Source of the DNA: an uncultured Collinsella sp.
GTDB taxonomy: Bacteria > Actinomycetota > Coriobacteriia > Coriobacteriales > Coriobacteriaceae
Assembly: GCA_900549455.1 (NCBI GenBank)
Contig: UROM01000042.1
Coordinates: forward strand, 1-13,425
Length of the DNA stretch: 13,425 nt
Direction of reading: 5' to 3'
Under the pieces are notes generated by a model. That model saw nothing but the letters and a program-made list of their open reading frames with translations, was not told the DNA's origin and made no database searches. The position numbers were made by a program, and so were the translations under genes. Shown here in pieces: positions 6,943 through 13,013 of this stretch. The first letter of the stretch is position 1; each line of letters opens with the position of its first letter.

Positions 6943-7392
6943 ATGAACGCAGCGGATATGGTCCAGGGAAACCTCGCTCTTAAGCTTGAGGTGCCCGCAT
7001 CGCCGGCCTTTACGGTCGTGAAGGGTGGACGTTCTCATTTTCAGACCGTGGCCACTAAACCCGTTCGCACCCAGCGTGCGTCCGTTGCTTTGGCTCCTGT
7101 TGCCCTGAAGGCCTCGACGATTGTTGCTGTTGCTGTAGCGTTCACCCTGTTCTTTGTGCTCGCCACGTCAGTTTTTTCTGCTCGTCACGCTGCATATGCC
7201 GATTCCGTAGCCAACGTTACCTACGAGACGGTTCGCGTGCAGTCCGGCGATTCCCTGTGGTCGCTTGCCCAGGAGCATCCCGTCGATGGCCTTTCCACGC
7301 AGGAGACTTCCGACATGATTCGTAGTGTCAATCACCTCGATCGCGGCTCTCTTGATGCTGGTGCAGTTCTGAAAGTTCCGGCTCGTTCGTAA
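6943..7392 (+). CDS. Membrane-anchored LysM protein, probable YneA-like SOS division inhibitor
   Basis: A 149-residue protein with a cytoplasmic-looking N-terminus of about 55 residues, one transmembrane helix (about 56-78, rich in Val, Ala and Phe) and an extracellular LysM domain (about 95-147). The LysM domain has the typical YETVRVQSGDSLWSLAQEH opening and closes with GAVLKVPA. LysM binds peptidoglycan. ATG 6943 has AGGAG six bases upstream (6932-6936). The gene is divergent from lexA and has LexA boxes in its promoter. This is the arrangement of yneA, the SOS-induced cell-division suppressor of Bacillus, whose product also has one membrane segment and a LysM domain. By context it probably delays division after DNA damage. 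The N-terminal part is longer than in YneA and unlike it, so equivalence is inferred and not shown. Confidence 0.8.
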   Translation: MNAADMVQGNLALKLEVPASPAFTVVKGGRSHFQTVATKPVRTQRASVALAPVALKASTIVAVAVAFTLFFVLATSVFSARHAAYADSVANVTYETVRVQSGDSLWSLAQEHPVDGLSTQETSDMIRSVNHLDRGSLDAGAVLKVPARS

Positions 7393-7406
7393 GATTTCCG
7401 CTCGGT

Positions 7407-7448
7407 CGCATGGTACCCTTGTTATCGTTTAAGAGGAGGTACCATGCG
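7407..7448 (+). promoter_or_regulatory. Inverted repeat covering the nrdR start codon
   Basis: CGCATGGTACC (7407-7417) and GGTACCATGCG (7438-7448) are perfect 11-bp complements around a 20-base loop. In mRNA the right arm holds the last two bases of the AGGAGG Shine-Dalgarno sequence (7434-7439), the ATG at 7444 and the second codon. Folding would hide the start of nrdR. It could be a translational switch, a duplex operator, or a brake on read-through translation from the LysM gene. No T-run follows, so it is not an intrinsic terminator. Confidence 0.65.
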
Positions 7449-7887
7449 CTGTCCCAAATGCGGCGAGGCACATACCCGCGTTGTCGATTCCCGTATGCAG
7501 GAGTCGAACAACACTATCAAGCGTCGTCGTGAATGTTGTTCGTGCAATTATCGTTTTACGACGTTCGAGCGCTGCGAAGATCCCATCGAGGTCATCAAAT
7601 CCGACGGATCAAAGCAGCGGTTCGATCGCAATAAGCTGCTGGTCGGCCTGATGCGCGCCACGATTAAGCGCGATATCGACACGAAAAAGCTCAACGAGAT
7701 CATCGATGATATCGAGGTGGAGCTGCGGTCGCGTACGCTGACGGCTGTAACGTCCCACGAACTGGGCGATATGGTGCTCAAGCGCCTGGCCAAGATCGAC
7801 AAGGTGGCCTACATTCGCTTTGCCTCGGTCTATCGTGATTTCAAAGACGTCGACGAGTTTCTGCAAGAGCTCGACAAGCTAAGGTGA
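7444..7887 (+). CDS. nrdR: Transcriptional repressor NrdR
   Basis: A 147-residue nucleotide-sensing repressor of ribonucleotide reductase genes. The N-terminal zinc ribbon uses Cys3, Cys6, Cys31 and Cys34 (MRCPKCG and RRRECCSC), followed by the invariant RFTTFER. The ATP-cone domain covers about residues 48-138 (VIKSDGSKQRFDRNKLLVGL and onward). It senses the ATP/dATP balance and controls binding to NrdR boxes. ATG 7444 has AGGAGG four bases upstream, inside an inverted repeat. The gene starts 51 bases after the LysM gene with no terminator between, so it may be part of the SOS transcript. I saw no typical pair of NrdR boxes in the window, so its targets lie elsewhere. Confidence 0.97.
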   Translation: MRCPKCGEAHTRVVDSRMQESNNTIKRRRECCSCNYRFTTFERCEDPIEVIKSDGSKQRFDRNKLLVGLMRATIKRDIDTKKLNEIIDDIEVELRSRTLTAVTSHELGDMVLKRLAKIDKVAYIRFASVYRDFKDVDEFLQELDKLR

Positions 7888-7891
7888 TTTC

Positions 7892-8335
7892 ATGTCCAAC
7901 ATTACCGTTAACATTAAGCGTCTCGATCCCATGGTCGAGCTTCCCAAATACGCCCATCCCACGGATGCCGGCCTTGACCTCCGCGCCAACGAAGACTGCA
8001 TCCTCAAGCCCTTTGAGCGCCGATTGGTCTCCACTGGCTTGGCCATTGCGCTGCCCGATGGCTACGCCGGCTTTGTCCAGCCCCGCAGCGGCCTAGCCAT
8101 TAAGCAGGGCCTGTCTATAGTCAACACGCCCGGTCTCATCGACGCCCACTATCGAGGTGAACTTAAGGTCATCCTCATCAACCTGGATTCCACCAACAAT
8201 ATTCAGATCAACAAAGGCGACCGCATCGCCCAGCTCGTCATCCAAGAAGTCCCCACAGTCAATCTTGTAGAGGTAGACGAACTAGACAAAACCGACCGAG
8301 GAGTCGGCGGTTTCGGTTCTAGCGGCGTATTGTAA
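7892..8335 (+). CDS. dut: Deoxyuridine 5'-triphosphate nucleotidohydrolase (dUTPase)
   Basis: A 147-residue homotrimeric dUTPase that hydrolyses dUTP to dUMP and PPi. It keeps uracil out of DNA and supplies dUMP for thymidylate synthesis. All five motifs are present: DAGLDL (25-30), PRSGLA (64-69), GLIDAHYRGEL (81-91) containing the catalytic Asp84, GDRIAQL (109-115) and the C-terminal glycine-rich RGVGGFGSSG (136-145). The Shine-Dalgarno AAGGTGA overlaps the nrdR stop codon, and ATG 7892 follows four bases after it, so the two genes are coupled. A large palindromic repeat begins five bases after the stop codon and may end the transcript. Confidence 0.97.
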   Translation: MSNITVNIKRLDPMVELPKYAHPTDAGLDLRANEDCILKPFERRLVSTGLAIALPDGYAGFVQPRSGLAIKQGLSIVNTPGLIDAHYRGELKVILINLDSTNNIQINKGDRIAQLVIQEVPTVNLVEVDELDKTDRGVGGFGSSGVL

Positions 8336-8340
8336 TGTCC

Positions 8341-8444
8341 GCTCTCCCGTGGGAGGCCCCTATATATCATTCCATGCTCAAACATTCTCGCTGCGCTACG
8401 AAACTGCGCGTGGAACGATATATAGGGGCCTCCCACGGGAGAGC
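8341..8444 (-). repeat. Palindromic element copy 1 (28-bp perfect stem)
   Basis: The left arm (8341-8368) and right arm (8417-8444) are exact reverse complements over 28 bp. They enclose a 48-base centre. On the minus strand the centre reads GTTCCACGCGCAGTTTCG, a short variable bit, then a segment containing GAATGTTTGAGCATGG. Near the centre the stem continues with G-T wobbles (GTTCCA against TGGAAT). The outer arm also contains its own small palindrome, CTCCC-GT-GGGAG (8344-8355). The copy starts five bases after the dut stop codon. The strand given follows the asymmetric core, which is inverted relative to copies 2 and 3. Confidence 0.93.
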
Positions 8445-8545
8445 TTCGTTTACGTGCTAGCAACTGAAACGGCTTCTTCAGAAAAAGCAGATAAAATCTT
8501 ATAGCAAACCGGTTCGATTAATGAAAAGTTCCCTTATCTAATCGG

Positions 8546-8580
8546 CTTGCTAGAAAGAATGTTTTTTGTTTTCAAGCAAG
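8546..8580. other. Imperfect hairpin between repeat copies 1 and 2
   Basis: CTTGCTAGAAA (8546-8556) pairs with TTTCAAGCAAG (8570-8580) over 11 bp with one mismatch, around a T-rich 13-base loop. It ends six bases before the copy 2 stem. No T-run follows the stem on either strand, so it is a poor terminator candidate. It might belong to an older repeat boundary. Confidence 0.35.
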
Positions 8581-8586
8581 AAGACT

Positions 8587-8689
8587 CCCGTCCGGGGCTC
8601 ACCCATATCGTTCCACGCGCAGTTTCGCAGCGAGCGAAGCGAAGCGAGAATGTTTGAGCATGGAATGATATGGGTGAGCCCCGGACGGG
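8587..8689 (+). repeat. Palindromic element copy 2 (23-bp perfect stem)
   Basis: The arms at 8587-8609 and 8667-8689 are exact reverse complements over 23 bp. They enclose a 57-base centre that begins with GTTCCACGCGCAGTTTCG and ends with the shared segment containing GAATGTTTGAGCATGG. The centre is nine bases longer than in copy 1 because of a GCGAA microrepeat (8627-8646). Outside the conserved GATAT at the inner edge, the stem sequence is unrelated to that of copy 1. It too starts with a small palindrome, CCCG-TC-CGGG (8587-8596). Confidence 0.93.
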
Positions 8690-8706
8690 TGGGATTCATG
8701 CGCCCC

Positions 8707-8757
8707 TGCGAAGCGAGAATGTTTGAGCATGGGATGATATATAGGCGGGCCGGGCCG
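8707..8757 (+). repeat. Palindromic element copy 3, right half only
   Basis: AGCGAGAATGTTTGAGCATGG is followed by a one-base change and then GATATATAGG, which repeats the right half of the core and the inner stem of copy 1. A GC-rich outer arm (GCGGGCCGGGCC) follows. No matching left arm or left half-core is present. The copy lies 17 bases after copy 2 in the same orientation, so it is probably a truncated remnant. Its outer arm differs from both other copies. Confidence 0.85.
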
Positions 8758-8776
8758 GTCAGCGGACAGTAAGTCA

Positions 8777-10078
8777 CTACCTGATATGTGCGGGTTTTTC
8801 GCCCCAGTAGAAGCGGCAGAAGGCTCGTTTGCGCTTTTGGGGCTTGCCTGCAAGTTCCATGGTTGCGATTGCGATATCCTCGGCTGCGCGTGGGCGTCGC
8901 AGCACTTCGCCATTGATGAGCAGTGCCTTGAGCGACTCGGGATGATCGTGGAGATGGCGCAACGTCACGATCAGCTCGCGTGCGGTGGTGACATGCATGC
9001 TGGCGCCCATGCCGGTGAGCATGGTGGTGTTGGCCTTTTCCTGGCCATAGGACTTGCCCAGCAGAATCATCGGCAGGTGTGCGCACAGGCATTCGGTAAC
9101 GGTGAGTCCGCCCGATTTGAGAATTGCCAGGTCACAGCCGTGCATAAGCGCTGCCATGTCATCGACATAGTCAAGAACCGTGACGTTCTCGAGTTTCATG
9201 GCATCGAAGAGCGTTTTGAGACGGGTGGCATATTCGGCGTCCTTGCCCGGCAAAAAGACAAAGTGCATGTCCTCGAAGCTGCGCAGGAAGGGGAGGGTGC
9301 GATCCATCTCCGCGCGAAAGCGAACGTACGGTTGAGGCAAACTGGCGCCGGCCATCACCAGCACAACGAGCTTGTCTGTGGGGAGATTGAACTTCTCGAG
9401 TTCTTCCTCGCGATTGTAATCCGTATCGAACCCGGCGCGAATGGGGATGCCTGTAATGCGGATCTTTGCCTCGGGAACCTTGCGGGGGCGGAGTGTTTCG
9501 GCCATAAACTCGTTTGCCACACAGAATAGGTCGGTGTCCTTATGGGGCCACCAACCCTCGACCTCGTAATCGGTCGGTACGCAAATGACGGGATAGTCGA
9601 TGCCCGTAATGACGCGTGCGCCGACGGCAACGTTGGCTGCCGTGATGTGCGTGGCGACCACGGCAATGGGCCTACGAGTTCGAACGTACTCGTTAAATGC
9701 GGGGAACATGATGCGCGACCATGCCGTGCCGCCGCCCCAAAGCAGGTGTCCGGTAAGGGTATAACGCCAGGTCAAGTCGTAAATTGGGCGTGTAGCACCG
9801 GTAAACGAGGCAGCTGTTTTGTTGCCGTCGAATTGTATGCGTCCAAAATCGAGGATATCGAGCACTTCAATCTCAACATCCTCGGGGATGCCATTGGTGC
9901 CGCGGTTGAGGTCGAATGCCTGCGCAATCGCATTTGCGGCGGCCTTGTGGCCCGAGCCGACCGAGGCGTGCACGATGGTCACGAGAGGTTTTTGCTGAGC
10001 CAAGAGCGTGGTTTGTTCCGATTGGGGAGTGCTTTGCGTGGGCAGGGGAGCGTCATTGCCCATCTGCGTTTGATCCAT
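8777..10078 (-). CDS. MGDG-synthase-like family 28 glycosyltransferase
   Basis: A 433-residue enzyme likely to add a sugar from a UDP-sugar to diacylglycerol or a related lipid at the inner face of the membrane, like UgtP and MGDG synthases. After about 30 Gln/Thr-rich residues the MGDG-synthase N-domain starts with IVHASVGSGHKAAANAIA (35-52), which carries the GSGH loop. VICVPTDYEVEGWWPHKDTD (165-182) is the next conserved block. The GT-B C-domain has MAGASLPQP (242-250), KSGGLTVTE (321-329) and GKSYGQEKANTT (341-352), the donor-binding region. Start 10078 has AAGGGG about eight bases upstream. The gene is divergent from trxB across a 117-base gap, and its 3' end faces the palindromic repeats. 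MurG is less likely because the N-domain is of the MGDG type. The acceptor lipid cannot be read from sequence. Confidence 0.88.
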   Translation of the reverse strand: MDQTQMGNDAPLPTQSTPQSEQTTLLAQQKPLVTIVHASVGSGHKAAANAIAQAFDLNRGTNGIPEDVEIEVLDILDFGRIQFDGNKTAASFTGATRPIYDLTWRYTLTGHLLWGGGTAWSRIMFPAFNEYVRTRRPIAVVATHITAANVAVGARVITGIDYPVICVPTDYEVEGWWPHKDTDLFCVANEFMAETLRPRKVPEAKIRITGIPIRAGFDTDYNREEELEKFNLPTDKLVVLVMAGASLPQPYVRFRAEMDRTLPFLRSFEDMHFVFLPGKDAEYATRLKTLFDAMKLENVTVLDYVDDMAALMHGCDLAILKSGGLTVTECLCAHLPMILLGKSYGQEKANTTMLTGMGASMHVTTARELIVTLRHLHDHPESLKALLINGEVLRRPRAAEDIAIATMELAGKPQKRKRAFCRFYWGEKPAHIR

Positions 10079-10195
10079 CGATAAGTCCCCTTCATTTTAG
10101 TTTTGCAAGGAATCATTGTAGTGCATGAGTGTCACGTTCGTCTAAATTTGGGTATGAGCGCAAAGAACGCCAATCTTTCGACAGGAGGTCTCTTT

Positions 10196-11134
10196 ATGAC
10201 TACCCATCAGCCGATCGATGTTGCGATTATCGGCGGCGGGCCTGCGGGCTATGCTGCAGCCATTTATGCGGCGCGCGCTAACCTAACGACGACCGTGATT
10301 GAACAGGGCATGTCGGGAGGACAGATCGCCACAACCAATGAGGTCGAGAACTATCCGGGCATTCCGCTCTTGAGTGGTGCCGAACTCGGCGAGCGTTTTC
10401 AGCAACATGCAGAGGGCCTGGGGGCACAGGTTGCATGGAGCATGGTTACGGGTATCGATTACGATGCGGATACGGCGTTGTTTACGGTCCATCATGATAT
10501 GGGCGATACGCTGGCCTCGAGCGTTATTGCTTGCATGGGTGCCACGCCGCGATCTGCTGGTTTTGTTGGCGAGGATACGTATCGCGGTCGCGGCGTTTCG
10601 TATTGCGCGACGTGCGACGGCATGTTCTTTCGCGGTAAACAGGTCTTTGTCATCGGCGGCGGCAATGCTGCCTGCGAGGAAGCCCTGTTCTTGTCGGAAA
10701 TCGCCAGCAGCGTGACCATCGTCTTGCGCCGCGATCAGTTCCGTGCCCCCGATGGCGTGGTTCAAAAGGTGCTCGCAAAAGATAATATTTCAGTTAGGTA
10801 CCAAACTAGTATCGTGGAGCTATCGGGCGAGGCCATGCCCATGACTATCACCTTTAAGGACAACGCTACAGGTGGCACTTATTCCGAGTCCTTTGATCCT
10901 GGTTCGTTTGGCATATTTGTCTTTGCTGGCACGCAGCCCCATACCGAGCTTGTAGAGCATCTGGTAGATCTGGCGCCCGACGGCGGTATTGTGACCGATG
11001 GATCGATGGCCACCCGCACGCCTGGCTTATTTGCTGCCGGCGATATCCGTTCCAAGCGTTTACGCCAAGTTGTGACCGCCGTTTCGGACGGAGCCATAGC
11101 GGCTACCAGCGCATACGCTTTTCTACGCGGATAA
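10196..11134 (+). CDS. trxB: Thioredoxin-disulfide reductase
   Basis: A 312-residue FAD-dependent reductase that passes electrons, normally from NADPH, to thioredoxin. The FAD-binding GGGPAG is at residues 13-18. The redox-active CATC is at 137-140 in SYCATCDGMFF, and the pyridine-nucleotide GGGNAA is at 154-159. The C-terminal TRTPGLFAAGDIRSKRLRQVVTAVSDGAIAA closes the FAD site. LRRDQFRA (177-184) resembles the NADPH-phosphate binding HRRDxFRA with Leu in place of His, so the electron donor is not certain. Start ATG 10196 has AGGAGG seven bases upstream (10183-10188). An in-frame ATG at 10103 would add an unlikely 31 residues. No thioredoxin gene lies next to it. A strong terminator follows. 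Confidence 0.95.
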   Translation: MTTHQPIDVAIIGGGPAGYAAAIYAARANLTTTVIEQGMSGGQIATTNEVENYPGIPLLSGAELGERFQQHAEGLGAQVAWSMVTGIDYDADTALFTVHHDMGDTLASSVIACMGATPRSAGFVGEDTYRGRGVSYCATCDGMFFRGKQVFVIGGGNAACEEALFLSEIASSVTIVLRRDQFRAPDGVVQKVLAKDNISVRYQTSIVELSGEAMPMTITFKDNATGGTYSESFDPGSFGIFVFAGTQPHTELVEHLVDLAPDGGIVTDGSMATRTPGLFAAGDIRSKRLRQVVTAVSDGAIAATSAYAFLRG

Positions 11135-11173
11135 GTACGATAATATATCTTATGTAAGGTTGTTCTTTCACTA

Positions 11174-11222
11174 AAACATCCCGCACAACGAGCTTAAGGC
11201 AATGTTGTCACGGGATGTTTTG
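11174..11222 (+). terminator. Intrinsic terminator after trxB
   Basis: AAAACATCCCG (11174-11184) pairs with CGGGATGTTTT (11212-11222), and an inner ACAAC/GTTGT pair (11186-11190, 11205-11209) extends the stem. The T-rich end runs into TTTGTTG. It is about 40 bases after the trxB stop, and the A-rich left arm could also make it work on the other strand. Confidence 0.85.
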
Positions 11223-11304
11223 TTGTGCAAAACACGAGCCAGTTATTCTGCGGTCGTACCCGAGTCAAAGCCGACGATCATACCGTTCATTGTGGTATGC
11301 AAAA

Positions 11305-11325
11305 CTAGATAATCTAGAATACAAT
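11305..11325 (+). promoter_or_regulatory. Promoter -10 with overlapping palindrome before the DUF1836 gene
   Basis: CTAGATAATCTAG (11305-11317) is an inverted repeat with 5-bp arms and a 3-base centre. It lies directly before a good -10 hexamer TACAAT (11320-11325). The -35 region is weak (TATGCA near 11296). A palindrome between -35 and -10 suits a repressor operator. Autoregulation by the DUF1836 protein is possible. Confidence 0.5.
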
Positions 11326-11349
11326 ATTGAAAACGAACGGAGGCACCAT

Positions 11350-11961
11350 ATGAATCACGTTAAACATGTCATTCCTATGTCCGATACGTCGGCCAGCATT
11401 AACCCAGAGGATATTCAACCAACGGTGCTACCTGATGCATTTATCCAGTCTGATATAGTTCGCAAACTCAATACGCTCAGCTTGCCGCGCTATAACCAGT
11501 TGCCGAATGTGACGCTCTACCGTGATCAGGTCATTGAGTACATCGAACTGTGGTTGGAGCCGCTTTCGATTTGTGTGGAGCAGCCCGTCATTACGCCTTC
11601 CATGATCAACAACTACGTAAAGGTCGGCCTGGTGCCGGCTCCGGTAAAAAAGCAATATGGCCGCGAGCAGATTGCTCGCCTTATCGCCATTTGTATTTTT
11701 AAGCAGGTGCTGCCCATCGCTGCGGTCCAGGCGCTCTTTAACATTCAACGCTTGAGTTACGATGCGCCGACTGCCTTTGACTACGTGGTCGATCAGCTCG
11801 AGGCATCCATTCGCGCGGCGTTCTCCATTGAGCAGGTTCCTGTTGCCGATACGGCTCATCAGGTCACGCGCGAGTCTCTGCTCGTGCGCAGTGCGGTTTC
11901 GTCTTTTGTATCCAAGGCGTATTTGATGAGCTATCTAAAGTTCAATGGGTTTAATAGTTAG
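11350..11961 (+). CDS. DUF1836 protein, putative MerR-like DNA-binding regulator
   Basis: A 203-residue protein of the DUF1836 family. The signature is LPRYNQLPNVTLYRDQVIEYIELWL (45-69) followed by ITPSMINNYVKVGLVPAPVKKQYGREQIARLIAICIFKQVL (81-121). The second block reads like a MerR-type winged helix-turn-helix, with a recognition helix in SMINNYVKVG and a wing-like KKQYG turn. As I recall, Bacillus YkrK, a reported repressor of htpX, is in the same family, which supports a regulatory role. ATG 11350 is chosen for CGGAGG six bases upstream (11338-11343). The longer frame from 11215 would begin inside the trxB terminator. The residues after 130 are helical and may dimerise or sense a ligand. 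The gene stands alone between two terminators. Family assignment is firm, but its targets are unknown. Confidence 0.85.
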   Translation: MNHVKHVIPMSDTSASINPEDIQPTVLPDAFIQSDIVRKLNTLSLPRYNQLPNVTLYRDQVIEYIELWLEPLSICVEQPVITPSMINNYVKVGLVPAPVKKQYGREQIARLIAICIFKQVLPIAAVQALFNIQRLSYDAPTAFDYVVDQLEASIRAAFSIEQVPVADTAHQVTRESLLVRSAVSSFVSKAYLMSYLKFNGFNS

Positions 11962-11970
11962 CCGACGTAC

Positions 11971-12021
11971 AACACGGGCGGGACAAAGAGCCACCAGTCA
12001 CTTTGTCCCGCCCGTGTTTTT
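11971..12021 (+). terminator. Intrinsic terminator after the DUF1836 gene
   Basis: A perfect 18-bp stem (11971-11988 with 12001-12018) and a 12-base loop are followed by TTTTTGTTT. The stem is GC-rich (CGGGCGGGAC). It lies nine bases after the DUF1836 stop and 14 bases beyond the 3' end of the convergent degV-like gene, so it may stop transcription from both sides, though the minus-strand T-run is poor. Confidence 0.93.
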
Positions 12022-12034
12022 GTTTAGTTGGACG

Positions 12035-12901
12035 TTATCGGCCCGAAGCCACGCCCATGCCGTAGCCGATAATGAGCCCGTGCATCTCGGCATAGTATGA
12101 ATCAAGTCCGTTGCAGGGCATGATGATGGTCTTGGAGCCGGGCCAATGCTCCACAATGCGGCTGGCAAGTGCCTGGGCGCCCGCCTCATTCTCGACATGG
12201 TCGATGACGACTTCTCCACCGGTAAAGCCTTCGGCTTCCATGGTGTCGACGATCTTTCCAAGCATCTTCTTTTCGCCACGGGTGTGACCAACGAGCTTAA
12301 TCTCCCCCGCCTCGCTTGCTGTACCTAAAACTCGAATGTTAAGTTTATTGGCGATAACCCCGGCTGCCTTGGGAATACGTCCGGCCTTGGCGAGATTTTC
12401 GTAATTGCACAGGCTAAATAGGATCTTGCTGTTCTGTTCCAGCTCATCAAAATAGCTGCAGGCTTCATCAAATGAAACGTCTGGATTGCTTGCGAGATAG
12501 CGGTCGAACAGCAAAAAGATCAGGTCCATTTTGCCGCCGGCTCCGCGCGAATTGACTAGATGAATCTGTCGGTTAGGATCCTCGGCAAGAACCAAATCGC
12601 GTGCCGTGGCGGCGGCGTTGTAGCTCCCCGATACGCCCTCCGAGATGGGCATGCAAATCGTTTTGTCGGCAAGCTTAAAGAGCTCGGTCCACTCGCCTAC
12701 GCTCGGACAGGCGCTCGAAGAAGCGCTCGACTCCGCCTGCACGGTGCAATTGAGTTCGTGGACGTCGAGCGTGAGGTCATCGACAAACTCGCGCTCCCCC
12801 ACTCGAATTTTGAGGGGTGCAAATGCAAAGATGGTATGGGGTGCGGTCGGTTGCCAATCGCGGAGGTTGCAGCTCGAATCGGAGATAAGTGCCCAGCTCA
12901 T
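12035..12901 (-). CDS. DegV family fatty-acid-binding protein
   Basis: A 288-residue DegV protein. The family binds long-chain fatty acids, and some members (FakB) present them to the kinase FakA for phosphorylation and phospholipid synthesis. The N-terminus WALISDSSCNL gives the first strand and conserved SDSS. SSSACPSVGEW (61-71) and PISEGVSGSYNAA (85-97) are the lipid-carboxylate binding loops, and HLVNSRGAGGKMDL is the following conserved segment. Later blocks YLASNPDVSFDEA and LAKAGRIPKAAGVIANKLNIRV are typical. ATG 12901 has AAAGGA about eight bases upstream. No fakA gene is visible, so a FakB role is only possible. The gene has its own promoter with a perfect TATAAT and an upstream palindrome. 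Confidence 0.93.
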   Translation of the reverse strand: MSWALISDSSCNLRDWQPTAPHTIFAFAPLKIRVGEREFVDDLTLDVHELNCTVQAESSASSSACPSVGEWTELFKLADKTICMPISEGVSGSYNAAATARDLVLAEDPNRQIHLVNSRGAGGKMDLIFLLFDRYLASNPDVSFDEACSYFDELEQNSKILFSLCNYENLAKAGRIPKAAGVIANKLNIRVLGTASEAGEIKLVGHTRGEKKMLGKIVDTMEAEGFTGGEVVIDHVENEAGAQALASRIVEHWPGSKTIIMPCNGLDSYYAEMHGLIIGYGMGVASGR

Positions 12902-12930
12902 ATGGGGTCCTTTCTATTTACTCAAGCCTA

Positions 12931-12936
12931 ATTATA
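12931..12936 (-). promoter_or_regulatory. -10 element of the degV-like gene
   Basis: On the minus strand this reads TATAAT, 30 bases before the start codon. The -35 is weak: AGAACA or TAGAAC at 17-18 bp upstream, overlapping a GAAC-AGA-GTTC repeat. A weak -35 next to an upstream palindrome would suit an activator-dependent or repressible promoter. Confidence 0.6.
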
Positions 12937-12960
12937 ACCATCTTGCTGAACTCTGTTCTA

Positions 12961-12983
12961 TATCTAGTATTCAGAACTAGATA
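12961..12983. promoter_or_regulatory. Palindrome upstream of the degV-like gene
   Basis: TATCTAGT and ACTAGATA are perfect 8-bp inverted repeats separated by seven bases. The centre is about 36 bp upstream of the TATAAT on the minus strand, a usual place for a dimeric regulator. The half-site ACTAGATA also occurs at 11304-11311 in the DUF1836 promoter. Confidence 0.55.
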
Positions 12984-13013
12984 AAAGCTCATTGAAGATG
13001 AGTTGATTGGCGG

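Larger units (their letters stand above)
8336..8776. other. Gene-free convergent interval filled with palindromic repeats
   Basis: These 441 bases separate the convergent dut and glycosyltransferase genes. Two full and one half copy of a palindromic element occupy most of it. About 140 bases of AT-richer DNA (8445-8586) lie between the first and second copies, and I see no gene there. Short open frames across the repeats translate the shared core twice (ARMFEHGMI) and have no ribosome binding site, so I treat them as non-coding. No conventional intrinsic terminator with a T-run was seen for either neighbour. Confidence 0.8.

Noticed and set aside
8289..8313. Hairpin near the 3' end of dut as a terminator
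   Set aside because: The stem has a bulge, lies within codons for the conserved glycine-rich motif 5, and is followed by only a few T bases.
8341..8757. CRISPR array or retron non-coding RNA at the repeat cluster
   Set aside because: The copies are not regularly spaced direct repeats, one is inverted, no spacers of even length exist, and no cas or reverse transcriptase gene is nearby.
8566..8772. Short reading frames across the repeats with a duplicated ARMFEHGMI peptide
   Set aside because: The duplication is just the translated repeat core. There is no ribosome binding site, and the other strand and frames are equally open.
12945..12955. GAACTCTGTTC upstream of the degV-like gene as a fourth LexA box
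   Set aside because: The half-sites are three bases apart, not four, which does not fit LexA spacing in this window.
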